Shown here: in pieces, positions 1-7,404 of the stretch
Layout: the number at the start of each line of letters is the position of its first letter
How positions within the stretch are numbered: position 1 is the stretch's first letter
Assembly (NCBI RefSeq): GCF_019801465.1
Contig: NZ_JAHVJA010000006.1
Location: 1-64,000, forward strand
Source of the DNA: Leisingera daeponensis
Lineage (GTDB): Bacteria; Pseudomonadota; Alphaproteobacteria; Rhodobacterales; Rhodobacteraceae
Length of the DNA stretch: 64,000 bases
Direction of reading: 5' to 3'
Notes under the pieces: generated by a model
What the model was told of the DNA's origin: nothing
The model's database searches: none
Seen by the model: the letters and a program-made list of their open reading frames with translations, nothing else
Position numbers and translations under genes: made by a program

Positions 1-120
1 ATCGCCCTGACAAGAAAGAACGCGCTATTCGCCGGCCATGATGAAGGCGGCCGCGCCTGGGGCTGCATCGCTTCGCTCATTGCCACGGCGAAGATCAATG
101 GCGTCGAGCCCTTCGCCTAA
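1..120 (+). pseudogene. IS66-family transposase (TnpC), C-terminal fragment
   Basis: Reading frame 1 is open from the window edge to a TAA at 118-120 and encodes the IS66 TnpC C-terminal signature: ALTRKNALFAGHDEGG, then ASLIATAKINGVEPFA. In the family this motif (RKNALFAGsdeGg...IaslieTaklNgVdP) is normally followed by roughly 25 more residues, which are missing. The stop arises where the transposase sequence runs into the interrupted integrase gene on the other strand. The element is therefore broken at its 3' end here; whether its left part is intact lies outside the window. Identification rests on motif recognition, not a search. Confidence 0.75.
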
Positions 121-527
121 TCCCGCATCTCGCCTGAAGTGATCTTGGCGACGTCGTACTTGCCGAAATATGAGATCAGGCCGTCGCCTTCACGAAATAG
201 AATCTTGTGGCCGTCGGAATAGCTTCGTTCATTCCCGCCCTTGGCCTTGTTGAACGCGTCAAGCTTACGGGCATACGACTCGAAGCTTCGGTCCTTCACG
301 GCAGCTAGGGATGGGTCGACGTTCTTCTTGTACGCATCCGCAAACTCGATTGCGGCTTCTGTTGCCTCTATCCTGCTGGTTTCTTTCGTGGATTTCCGGA
401 CGTGCTTCTTCGCGACCGGATCCCAGAGCCGCACGAACCAAAACGGGCTACGGCCTGTCTGATAGATCGCCAGTCTGGTTCTGACCTGCTTCAGCTTAGA
501 GATTTTGTTCTTTGAATTTCCAGACAC
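117..527 (-). pseudogene. Tyrosine-type integrase, truncated N-terminal part
   Basis: This 136-residue open frame matches the N-terminal part of alphaproteobacterial site-specific integrases: a basic N-terminus, an arm-type segment (FWFVRLWDP, KSTKETSR) and the start of the SAM-like core-binding domain ending at KITSGEMRD. Integrases of this type have about 350-420 residues, so the whole catalytic domain with its R-H-R-Y residues is missing. The frame stops at 117-119, inside the IS66 fragment read on the opposite strand, so the gene was cut by an IS66 insertion or a later deletion. It starts 88 bases from the 3' end of tRNA-Met and points away from it, the usual arrangement at the edge of an integrated element. 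GC content is visibly lower than in the neighbouring core genes. It should be non-functional. Confidence 0.75.
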
Positions 528-614
528 TCGTCACGTCCTGCTCGGTGTGTAACTTATCTGGAGGCTTTCTCACTGGCAAACGATCCTGAAAAATCGTTTT
601 AAAACAGTGAGTTA

Positions 615-691
615 TGGTAGCGGAGGAGGGACTTGAACCCCCGACACGCGGATTATGATTCCGCTGCTCTAACCAACTGAGCTACTCCGCC
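615..691 (-). tRNA. tRNA-Met (anticodon CAU)
   Basis: The reverse complement folds as a complete 77-nt cloverleaf. The acceptor arm is GGCGGAG/CTCCGCT, the D arm starts GTAGCTCAGTTGG, the anticodon stem is GCGGA/TCCGC with loop ATCATAA (anticodon CAT), the T arm loop is GTTCAAGTC, and the 3' CCA is encoded. The D-arm and loop resemble elongator tRNA-Met more than the initiator. A lysidine-modified tRNA-Ile2, also CAT, is the alternative I cannot exclude by eye. Its 3' end faces the truncated integrase, so it is the probable attachment site of the lost or neighbouring integrative element. Confidence 0.92.
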
Positions 692-706
692 GCTCTGTGT
701 GGAGGC

Positions 707-736
707 GATTTACGGAATGCCGCCTGCCGGGTCAAG
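707..736 (-). promoter_or_regulatory. Promoter of tRNA-Met
   Basis: On the minus strand a CTTGAC -35 element (731-736) and a TAAATC -10 element (707-712) are separated by 18 bases, ending 15 bases upstream of the first tRNA nucleotide. This fits a housekeeping sigma-70 promoter for a stable RNA. The rest of the interval up to 882 (737-882) holds no gene that I can support. Confidence 0.6.
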
Positions 737-882
737 CGGAAAAAGGGCAGAAACGCGGATTCTCGTGAGATTTTTTCTTTCCAGACTGAAAATAGTTTGA
801 TTTCAATAGGCTATCGGTTGGTTGACAAAAACGTAGCCCCTTTCTGATGCCACGCGGCAGGGCGGGCTGGCATAAGCGGCGC

Positions 883-1683
883 TTATTCGGACAGTCCGTC
901 GAGGGCGGTCAGGTCCGGGCGGGGAAGCTTATCCAGAAGGGCGAATACCAGCGCCCGGCAAGACTCGCCGGCCCAGTCCGCAGGGTGGAAGCCCGGCGGC
1001 AGGTCCGGATGGCGCAGCACCACGCGGCGCCAGCGGTGCACGAGAAGGGTCCGCAGGGTGCCGGTCTGCGCGGGCGTCAGGCCCGCCGGCGGCGCGGATA
1101 TCTTTTTCAAATCCAGCTGAAGGGCCGCGCAGGCGTCGCGCAGGTGCTCTGGAAACAGGCGCAACTTGAGCCATTCCGGCACCGCGATGGAACTCACCCC
1201 GGCGGCCATTAAATCGTCCAGGTTGCGCGGCATCGGGCCATGGCCCAGAGCGGCGGTGCGGTTCACCGCCACGTAGCTGGGCAGCAGCAGGACCTCATCC
1301 AGGGTTGCCTGGCCTGCGCCATCTTCGGCGATCAGAAGGTGCCACTCGCTTGGCGCGGCGGCATGGCGCTCATAGATCCGCGGGGTGACCGCAGCAGACT
1401 GGTTGCGGCCGTATTCGGTCAGGTAATGGACAGAGGCGCGGCCCGCGCGGCTGCTTTCAATCCAGCCGTCTTTGCGCAGCCGGTGCAGGGCCACCCGGAT
1501 TGCTTCGGGCTTTATCCCCATCGGCGTAATGATGCGGGTCAGGGCGCTGCCGCTGATCTGGGCCCCCTTTTCCTGAGCGAGATCACCGAACAGCGAAACG
1601 ATCACCGACCAGACCCGCTGGTTCTGCGGATCGTTCAGTTGCTGGACGGTGGCGTCAAACCAGGGGTTATGCTGTTCGTTCAT
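883..1683 (-). CDS. paaX: PaaX-family transcriptional regulator of phenylacetate catabolism
   Basis: The 266-residue product has the PaaX layout: an N-terminal winged helix (about residues 17-95, with ALTRIITPMGIKPEAIRVALHRLRKDGWIES), a central PaaX domain and a C-terminal domain. In the family it is a repressor released by phenylacetyl-CoA. It lies beside paaZ, paaG, paaI and paaK, which supports the assignment. The ATG at 1683 has no recognisable Shine-Dalgarno sequence: the bases before it read TATATTTATCCCT, a plausible -10 element placed so that the transcript could begin at the start codon. A strong dyad (1700-1728) lies immediately upstream. A TetR regulator at the other end of the cluster suggests two layers of control. 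Confidence 0.88.
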   Translation of the reverse strand: MNEQHNPWFDATVQQLNDPQNQRVWSVIVSLFGDLAQEKGAQISGSALTRIITPMGIKPEAIRVALHRLRKDGWIESSRAGRASVHYLTEYGRNQSAAVTPRIYERHAAAPSEWHLLIAEDGAGQATLDEVLLLPSYVAVNRTAALGHGPMPRNLDDLMAAGVSSIAVPEWLKLRLFPEHLRDACAALQLDLKKISAPPAGLTPAQTGTLRTLLVHRWRRVVLRHPDLPPGFHPADWAGESCRALVFALLDKLPRPDLTALDGLSE

Positions 1684-1699
1684 AGGGATAAATATAGAA

Positions 1700-1728
1700 C
1701 GCCCGGACCGGTTAGACCAGTCCGGGCG
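1700..1728 (-). terminator. Hairpin between paaZ and paaX (terminator or operator)
   Basis: A perfect 9-bp inverted repeat, CGCCCGGAC / GTCCGGGCG, encloses an 11-base segment that itself contains GGT-TAG-ACC. On the minus strand it lies 40 bases after the paaZ stop and is followed by the T-rich run TTCTATATTTAT, which fits a rho-independent terminator for paaZ. It also overlaps where the -35 of the putative paaX promoter would be, so it could equally be an autoregulatory operator. Confidence 0.55.
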
Positions 1729-1767
1729 CAGGACAGCGTAACCGCTGCCCTGCCACTTTTCACCACT

Positions 1768-3798
1768 TTAAAAGGCGTTCATGGTGAGCAGTTCATACTC
1801 CGCTGCGATCTCATCGTCCTGGTTGGTTAGCGTCACGTGCCAGCGGACCTCGCCGTATTCCTCGTTGCGCGGGGTCTTTTTCTTGACCGTGAGGCGGACC
1901 TTGATGCTGTCGCCGGCGGAAATGGGTTTCATGAAGCGCAGATTGTCGAGGCCGGTGTTGGCCAGAACCGGGCCCTCGTCCGGCTGCACGAACATGCCCG
2001 CAGCAAAGGACAACAGCAGGTAGCCATGCGCGACGCGGCCCGGGAAGAACGGGTTCCGCTTGGCGGCTGCGTCGTCCATGTGGGCATAGAAGGTGTCGCC
2101 GGTGAAATGGGCGAAGGTCTCGATATCCTCCAGCGTCACGGTGCGCGGGGCGGTATGCAGGGTCTCGCCAATCGCCAGCTCGCCGAACTTGCGGGTGAAG
2201 GGGTGTGCGGGGCCTTCGATCTCGGTGCCGCCGGGGACCCATTTTTCGCCGATTGCCGACAGAATGTCGGGCGAGCCCTGGATGGCGGTGCGCTGCATGT
2301 AGTGTTTGACGCCGCGCACGCCGCCCATTTCCTCGCCGCCGCCGGCCCGGCCCGGGCCGCCGTGCACCATGTGGGGCAGGGGGGAGCCGTGGCCGGTCGA
2401 TTCCTTCATCGAGTCGCGGTTGTTGAAGTACAGGCGGCCGTGGTAGGCGCCGGCGCCGATGGCAACCTCGCGGGCGACGGCCGGGTCATGTGTGATGACC
2501 GAGGCCACCAGCGAGCCCTGGCCGCGGTTGGCCAGATCGATGGCGTGATCCAGATCCCGGTAGCCCATGATGGTGGAGACGGGGCCGAAGGCTTCGGTGT
2601 CGTGCACGCGCTGTGCGTTGTCCGGATCGGCGCAGTGGAACAGCATCGGCGGCACAAAGGCGCCTTTTTCGGCGTCGGCGCCCTCCACGATGAAGCTGTC
2701 GGGGTCGCCATAGACGCGCTCGGCTTCCTTGCCGATGATTGCGGCCTTTTCCAGCACGTCGCGTTTCTGGCTGTTCGAGACCAGCGCGCCCATGCGGGTG
2801 GTTTCCAGGCGCGGATCGCCGATCTTGGTCTTCGCCAGGCAGGCAGAGAGCGCTTCGATCACCGCATCCACCTGCGCCTGGGGCGCGATGATGCGGCGGA
2901 TGGCGGTGCATTTCTGGCCCGCCTTGGTGGTCATCTCGCGGCTGACTTCCTTGACGAAGAGGTCGAACTCCGGCGTGCCGGGCTGCGCGTCGGGGCCCAA
3001 GATAGACGCGTTGAGGCTGTCCTGTTCGGCCACGAAGCGGACCGAGTTTTCCAGGATCACCGGGTTGGCGCGCAGCTTCAGCGCGGTATTGGCGGAGCCG
3101 GTGAAGCTGACCACGTCCTGCATGGTCAGATTGTCCAGCATGTCGCCAAGCCCGCCGGAAACCAGCTGCAGCGCGCCTTCGGGCAGGATGCCGCTGTCGA
3201 GCATCAGTTTCACCGCCAGCTCGGTCACGTAGCAGCTGTTGGTGGCCGGTTTCACGATGGCGGGGACACCGGCCAGCAGGGTGGGGGCCAGTTTCTCCAG
3301 CATGCCCCAGACCGGGAAGTTGAAGGCGTTGATATGCACCGCGACACCGCGCAGCGGGGTACAGATGTGCTGGCCCAGGAAAGTGCCGTTGCGGCTCAGT
3401 TGCTCCACGTCGCCGTCGAGGTAGACATGGGCGTCCGGCATCTCGCGGCGGCCCTTGGAGGCAAAGACGAACATGGTGCCGATGCCGCCGTCAATGTCGA
3501 TCATATGGTCGGACTGCGTGGCGCCGGTGTTGAACGACAGGTCATAGAGCGCTTGCTTGTGCTGGTTCAAGTGGCCGGCGAGCGCCTTCAGCATCCGGGC
3601 GCGGTCGTGGAAGGTCAGCTTGCGCAGGTTTGCGCCGCCAACGGTGCGGGCATAGTCGAGCATTCCTTGCACGTCGAGCGCGTCATTGCCGGCGCTGGCG
3701 ATTACCTCGCCGGTGATGGCGCTGGCGATGTTGCGGGCACCTGCGCCCGGTGCGACCCATTGACCCGCTGCAAAGCTGGAAATCTCTAGAAGGCTCAT
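1768..3798 (-). CDS. paaZ: PaaZ: oxepin-CoA hydrolase / 3-oxo-5,6-dehydrosuberyl-CoA semialdehyde dehydrogenase
   Basis: This is a 676-residue fusion protein of the aerobic phenylacetyl-CoA pathway. Residues about 1-520 form an aldehyde dehydrogenase with the general base in FVAEQDS (Glu258) and the nucleophile in KAGQKCT (Cys297). Residues about 535-676 form an MaoC-type (R)-hydratase domain with [10 protein letters not shown] and GRVAHGYLL. The C-terminal domain opens the oxepin-CoA ring and the N-terminal domain oxidises the resulting semialdehyde. The length matches the family. It is divergent from paaG across a short region holding a TetR-type operator. The multicomponent paaABCDE epoxidase genes are not in the window. 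Confidence 0.95.
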   Translation of the reverse strand: MSLLEISSFAAGQWVAPGAGARNIASAITGEVIASAGNDALDVQGMLDYARTVGGANLRKLTFHDRARMLKALAGHLNQHKQALYDLSFNTGATQSDHMIDIDGGIGTMFVFASKGRREMPDAHVYLDGDVEQLSRNGTFLGQHICTPLRGVAVHINAFNFPVWGMLEKLAPTLLAGVPAIVKPATNSCYVTELAVKLMLDSGILPEGALQLVSGGLGDMLDNLTMQDVVSFTGSANTALKLRANPVILENSVRFVAEQDSLNASILGPDAQPGTPEFDLFVKEVSREMTTKAGQKCTAIRRIIAPQAQVDAVIEALSACLAKTKIGDPRLETTRMGALVSNSQKRDVLEKAAIIGKEAERVYGDPDSFIVEGADAEKGAFVPPMLFHCADPDNAQRVHDTEAFGPVSTIMGYRDLDHAIDLANRGQGSLVASVITHDPAVAREVAIGAGAYHGRLYFNNRDSMKESTGHGSPLPHMVHGGPGRAGGGEEMGGVRGVKHYMQRTAIQGSPDILSAIGEKWVPGGTEIEGPAHPFTRKFGELAIGETLHTAPRTVTLEDIETFAHFTGDTFYAHMDDAAAKRNPFFPGRVAHGYLLLSFAAGMFVQPDEGPVLANTGLDNLRFMKPISAGDSIKVRLTVKKKTPRNEEYGEVRWHVTLTNQDDEIAAEYELLTMNAF

Positions 3799-3864
3799 GA
3801 TGCTGTCCTTTTCGTCAGGCCGGCAGGGGGCCGGCTGGCTGGAATCCGATGCTGAGATATATTG

Positions 3865-3878
3865 ACCGTCCGGTCGGT
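3865..3878. promoter_or_regulatory. Palindromic TetR-type operator between paaZ and paaG
   Basis: The sequence ACCGTCCGGTCGGT is a dyad with only one mismatched pair (12 of 14 positions symmetric), lying in the 127-bp divergent interval and followed by TTTATGCAA. Palindromes of the form ACCGACC-GGTCGGT are typical for TetR regulators of acyl-CoA catabolic genes, and a TetR gene ends this cluster at 6482-7078. It is placed to control both directions. Assignment to that regulator is inference. Confidence 0.6.
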
Positions 3879-3925
3879 TTATGCAAGGAATTTGTCAAAT
3901 GCACCGCTGACAGGGTGAGGGAGCG

Positions 3926-4711
3926 ATGAGCGATACGATTCTGGTGGAGGACCACGGGACCTGGGTGGAGATCACCCTGAACCGTCCGGACCGGCTGAAC
4001 AGTTTCAACGAGGAAATGCACAACGCCTTGCGCGCCGCGCTGGAGGCCGCGCGTGACGGCGGGGCCCGCGCGGTGCTGCTGACGGGCGCCGGACGCGGCT
4101 TCTGCGCCGGGCAGGACCTGGGCGACCGCGATCCGCGCAAGATGGACGGGCCGCCGGACCTGAGCCAGACCGTGCGCACATTCTATGCACCGCTGGTGCG
4201 GCTGATCCGTTCGCTGAATTTCCCGGTGATCTGCGCGGTGAACGGCGTGGCCGCCGGGGCAGGCGCCAATCTGGCGCTGGCCTGCGACATGGTGCTGGCG
4301 GGTGAGAGCGCCAAGTTCATTCAATCGTTTTCCAAGGTGGGCCTGATCCCGGACACCGGCGGCAGCTGGCACCTGCCGCGGCTGCTGGGCGAGGCGCGCG
4401 CCAAGGGGCTGGCGCTGACCGCTGAGCCGCTGCCTGCGAAGAAGGCCGAAGACTGGGGCCTGATCTGGAAGGCGCTGCCGGATGAGGATCTGATGGCCGA
4501 GGCGCGCGGCTTGGCGGAGAAATTCGCAAATGGCCCGACGCTGGGTCTGGGGCTGACCAAGCAGTGCATTCAGGCGGCTGCGGTCAACACGCTGTCCGAC
4601 CAACTGGAGATCGAGGCGGACGCGATGAAGACCTGCGGAGAAAGCGCGGATTACGCCGAGGGCGTGGCCAGCTTCCTGGAAAAACGCGCCCCCGCGTTCA
4701 AAGGCAAATGA
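3926..4711 (+). CDS. paaG: PaaG-type enoyl-CoA isomerase (1,2-epoxyphenylacetyl-CoA isomerase)
   Basis: A 261-residue crotonase-fold protein. The two oxyanion-hole segments are visible: GRGFCAGQDLGDRD near residue 60 and AVNGVAAGAGANLALACD near residue 105, followed by the conserved GLIPDTGGSWHLPR loop. PaaG converts the ring epoxide of phenylacetyl-CoA to oxepin-CoA and also isomerises a later beta-oxidation intermediate. The gene is the first of a plus-strand operon paaG-paaI-paaK-tetR. Its stop overlaps the paaI start (ATGA), indicating translational coupling. The paa setting and the GQDLGDRD motif argue for PaaG over a generic enoyl-CoA hydratase. Confidence 0.9.
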   Translation: MSDTILVEDHGTWVEITLNRPDRLNSFNEEMHNALRAALEAARDGGARAVLLTGAGRGFCAGQDLGDRDPRKMDGPPDLSQTVRTFYAPLVRLIRSLNFPVICAVNGVAAGAGANLALACDMVLAGESAKFIQSFSKVGLIPDTGGSWHLPRLLGEARAKGLALTAEPLPAKKAEDWGLIWKALPDEDLMAEARGLAEKFANGPTLGLGLTKQCIQAAAVNTLSDQLEIEADAMKTCGESADYAEGVASFLEKRAPAFKGK

Positions 4712-5139
4712 CCATGACCCCGAAAGAGCGCGCCGAGAAATCCGCAGCCGCCATGTGGGCCGAGGACCACGCGTCCAAATGGGCGGGGATGGAGATCACA
4801 CATGTGGATGAGGGCGAGGCCACGCTGGAGCTGACCATCGCCCAGCACCATTGCAACGGCCACGGCATCTGCCACGGCGGTGTCACCTTCATGCTGGCCG
4901 ACAGCGCCTTTGCCTTTGCCTGCAACAGCCGCAACCAGTCGACCGTGGCGCAGCACAACGTGATCAGCTTCACCGCGCCGGGACGGCTGGGCGACCGGTT
5001 GATCGCCACCGCGCGCGAGGTTTCGCTGACCGGGCGCAGCGGCATTTACGACGTGACAGTGACCAATCAGGACGGCCAGCAGATCGCGGAGTTCCGGGGC
5101 TTTTCCCGCGCGATCAAGGGCCAGTTGTTCGACGAATAA
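4708..5139 (+). CDS. paaI: PaaI-type hydroxyphenylacetyl-CoA thioesterase
   Basis: The product is 143 residues long and has the hotdog-fold thioesterase signature CHGGVTFMLADSAFAFACNS, preceded by HHCNGHGI, characteristic of PaaI. In the family it hydrolyses ring-hydroxylated phenylacetyl-CoA by-products and so rescues CoA in the phenylacetate pathway. I chose the ATG at 4708, which overlaps the paaG stop by four bases; a second in-frame ATG follows two codons later. Its place between paaG and paaK is typical of paa operons. Confidence 0.9.
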   Translation: MTMTPKERAEKSAAAMWAEDHASKWAGMEITHVDEGEATLELTIAQHHCNGHGICHGGVTFMLADSAFAFACNSRNQSTVAQHNVISFTAPGRLGDRLIATAREVSLTGRSGIYDVTVTNQDGQQIAEFRGFSRAIKGQLFDE

Positions 5140-5154
5140 GGTGTGGAGGACGCC

Positions 5155-6465
5155 ATGGAAGATCTGAGCCCCAAGGAGGGTGAATTGGACCAGATCGAGA
5201 TTGCCTCGATCGACGAAATCCGCAGCCTGCAGCTGGAGCGGCTGAAGTGGTCGGTGCGCCACGCCTATGACAACGTGCCGATGTACAAGCAGCGGTTCGA
5301 CGAGGCGGGCGTGCACCCGGACGATCTGCAGGAGCTGAAGGACCTGGCCAAGTTCCCCTTCACCTACAAGAACGACCTGCGGGACAATTATCCCTTCGGC
5401 CTGTTTGCGGTCCCGCGCGAGCAGATCCTCCGCCTGCATGCCTCCTCGGGCACCACGGGCAAGCCGACGGTGGTGGGCTACACCGCAAATGACATCTCGC
5501 ACTGGGCCGACCTGGTGGCGCGGTCCCTGCGCGCTGCCGGTCTGCGCAAGGGCGACATGGTGCACAACGCCTATGGCTACGGGCTGTTCACCGGCGGTCT
5601 GGGCGCGCATTACGGGATCGAGCGCCTGGGCGCGACCGTGGTGCCGATGTCGGGCGGCCAGACCGAAAAACAGGTCGGGCTGATTACTGATTTTAGGCCC
5701 GACGGGATCATGGTGACGCCCTCCTACATGCTGAACATCCTTGAGCAGTTCCGCAAGGCGGGCCTCGACCCGCGCGAAAGCTCTCTGAAGGTCGGCATCT
5801 TCGGCGCTGAGCCTTGGACCGACGCAATGCGCCGCGAGGTCGAGGAGGCCTTCGACATGCACGCGGTCGACATCTACGGCCTGTCCGAGATCATGGGGCC
5901 GGGCGTGGCCAGCGAATGTGTCGAGACGAAGGACGGCCCGGTGATCTGGGAGGATCACTTCCTGCCGGAAATCATCGACCCGCAGACCGGCGAAGTGCTG
6001 CCGGATGGCGAACTGGGCGAGCTGGTGTTCACCACGCTGACCAAGGAAGGCCTGCCGATGGTGCGCTACCGCACCCGCGACCTGACACGGTTGCTGCCGG
6101 GCACTGCGCGGTCGATGCGGCGGATGGAAAAGATCACCGGCCGCAGCGATGACATGATCATTCTTCGTGGCGTCAACGTCTTCCCCAGCCAGGTGGAGGA
6201 GCAGCTGCTGGCGACCGGCGGCCTGGCGCCCTACTACCAGATCGAGCTCTACAAATCCGGCCGCATGGACGCGATGCGGGTGTTTGTGGAGGCCAATCCG
6301 GATGCCGCCGATGAGCTGAGCAAGACCGCGGCGGCGCGGATGCTGACCAAGCGGATCAAGGATATGGTTGGCGTTTCGACCGAGATCATTGTAGGCGACC
6401 CGGGGTCCGTCGAGCGCAGCCAGGGCAAGGCCAGGCGCGTCGTCGACAACCGCAGCAAGACCTGA
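5155..6465 (+). CDS. paaK: Phenylacetate-CoA ligase PaaK
   Basis: A 436-residue AMP-forming ligase that activates phenylacetate to phenylacetyl-CoA, the entry step of the pathway. Visible motifs are the adenylate-binding loop HASSGTTGKPT near residue 100, the IYGLSEIMGPG segment near residue 240, YRTRDLT near residue 305 and the C-terminal GRSDDMIILRGVNVFP hinge. The ATG at 5155 is preceded by GGAGG at 5145-5149, a better start than an in-frame GTG at 5143. It is third in the paaG-paaI-paaK-tetR operon. Confidence 0.94.
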   Translation: MEDLSPKEGELDQIEIASIDEIRSLQLERLKWSVRHAYDNVPMYKQRFDEAGVHPDDLQELKDLAKFPFTYKNDLRDNYPFGLFAVPREQILRLHASSGTTGKPTVVGYTANDISHWADLVARSLRAAGLRKGDMVHNAYGYGLFTGGLGAHYGIERLGATVVPMSGGQTEKQVGLITDFRPDGIMVTPSYMLNILEQFRKAGLDPRESSLKVGIFGAEPWTDAMRREVEEAFDMHAVDIYGLSEIMGPGVASECVETKDGPVIWEDHFLPEIIDPQTGEVLPDGELGELVFTTLTKEGLPMVRYRTRDLTRLLPGTARSMRRMEKITGRSDDMIILRGVNVFPSQVEEQLLATGGLAPYYQIELYKSGRMDAMRVFVEANPDAADELSKTAAARMLTKRIKDMVGVSTEIIVGDPGSVERSQGKARRVVDNRSKT

Positions 6466-6481
6466 CCCGGGAGAGTGAGCC

Positions 6482-7078
6482 TTGGCCCGCACGATCGCAA
6501 AAGACCACGATGAGAAACGCGCGCAGATCCTGAAGTCGGCAGCCAAAGTGTTTGCCGAGTCCGGCTACGACCGTGCGTCGATGACCCAGCTGGCGCGCGA
6601 ATGCGGGATCTCCAAGGCAAACATCTACCACTATTACGACAGCAAGGATGCCGTGCTCTACGGCCTCCTTGATACTTACCTTTGCGAGCTGCGCGACCGG
6701 GTCTGCCGAGTGGATCTGGAGGGTCTTGGTGCCGAGGACCGGCTGCGCCGCATCGTGTCGGAGATCATGCTGGCCTATCAGGGCGCCGACCATGAGCATC
6801 AGGTGCAGCTGGGCGCGATGGGGGCGCTGCCGGAGGAGCAGCAGAAGCATCTGCGCGGCTACCAGCGCGAGATGGTACAGTTCATGAGTGATGCGCTGAA
6901 GGATGTGGCACCGGAGATTTTCAACGGTGACGCGGCCAAGCTGCGCGGCGCCACCATGTCCGTCTTTGGCATGCTGAACTGGTATTATATGTGGAATTCC
7001 GGCGCCGGATCAAAGGCGCGCGAGGATTATGCCGGGCTGGTGGCGGACCTGACGCTCAGCGGGGTCAAGGGGCTCTGA
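6482..7078 (+). CDS. TetR/AcrR-family regulator of the paa cluster (PaaR-like)
   Basis: The 198-residue product has a TetR N-terminal DNA-binding domain (about residues 10-60): AAKVFAESGYDRASMTQLARECGISKANIYHYYDSKDAVLY. The C-terminal ligand-binding half is divergent, as usual. The start is TTG at 6482, preceded by GGGAGAG; no better upstream start is visible. It sits 16 bases behind paaK on the same strand, so it is probably co-transcribed with the genes it regulates and binds the palindrome at 3865-3878. In related clusters such regulators respond to phenylacetyl-CoA; that ligand is inferred here. Confidence 0.85.
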   Translation: MARTIAKDHDEKRAQILKSAAKVFAESGYDRASMTQLARECGISKANIYHYYDSKDAVLYGLLDTYLCELRDRVCRVDLEGLGAEDRLRRIVSEIMLAYQGADHEHQVQLGAMGALPEEQQKHLRGYQREMVQFMSDALKDVAPEIFNGDAAKLRGATMSVFGMLNWYYMWNSGAGSKAREDYAGLVADLTLSGVKGL

Positions 7079-7140
7079 CCGCGGCGCGGTTTTGCGTTCG
7101 GGTGTTTCTGCGCTAGCCTGTCCAGATATCGGAGGATGCT

Positions 7141-7350
7141 ATGCAGAAACCTGAGAACTTCGAGAATTTCTATTACAAGAAGGTTGGACTGGGCGAGGCC
7201 TGCGGCTGCGCCGAACGGGCCATCGACATGTATGAGTTTGACCGCACTGCGGGGACGCTGAAGACGGCACCCAGCCGGAGGCGGTTTTCCTGGAATCGGT
7301 TTGCGCTGAAATACGGGCTGCTGTCGCGGAAGAAGACACCGGCAGAGTAA
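7141..7350 (+). CDS. Small hypothetical protein (69 aa)
   Basis: I do not recognise this product. The ATG is preceded by a good Shine-Dalgarno sequence (ATCGGAGGATGCT), which supports translation. The protein begins MQKPENFENFYYKKVGLGEACGCAER, contains a CGC pair, and has a very basic C-terminal half (PSRRRFSWNRF, SRKKTPAE) with no signal peptide or membrane segment. It follows the paa operon by 62 bases and is followed by a hairpin terminator. It could be a small nucleic-acid-binding or regulatory protein, but nothing shows this directly. Confidence 0.6.
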   Translation: MQKPENFENFYYKKVGLGEACGCAERAIDMYEFDRTAGTLKTAPSRRRFSWNRFALKYGLLSRKKTPAE

Positions 7351-7361
7351 TAGTGAAACAC

Positions 7362-7382
7362 CCGGCGGGACGTGCCCGCCGG
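7362..7382. terminator. Bidirectional hairpin terminator
   Basis: Perfect 8-bp stem CCGGCGGG / CCCGCCGG with a 5-base loop, between the convergent small gene at 7141-7350 and the OmpA-domain gene. T-tracts on either side are short, so termination strength is uncertain. Confidence 0.5.
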
Positions 7383-7404
7383 ATGCCGTATCGTTTCAGG
7401 CCAA

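Noticed and set aside
571-605. Hairpin AAACGAT...ATCGTTT after tRNA-Met as a terminator
   Set aside because: A 7-bp AT-rich stem without a proper T-tract on the tRNA strand; too weak to call.
1837-3789. Long open frame (650 codons) on the plus strand
   Set aside because: It is antisense to paaZ, whose domains and motifs are complete; the frame has no recognisable domain and is a product of high GC codon bias.
4651-6546. Long open frame (631 codons) on the minus strand
   Set aside because: Runs antisense through paaI and paaK; no family resemblance, no ribosome-binding site.
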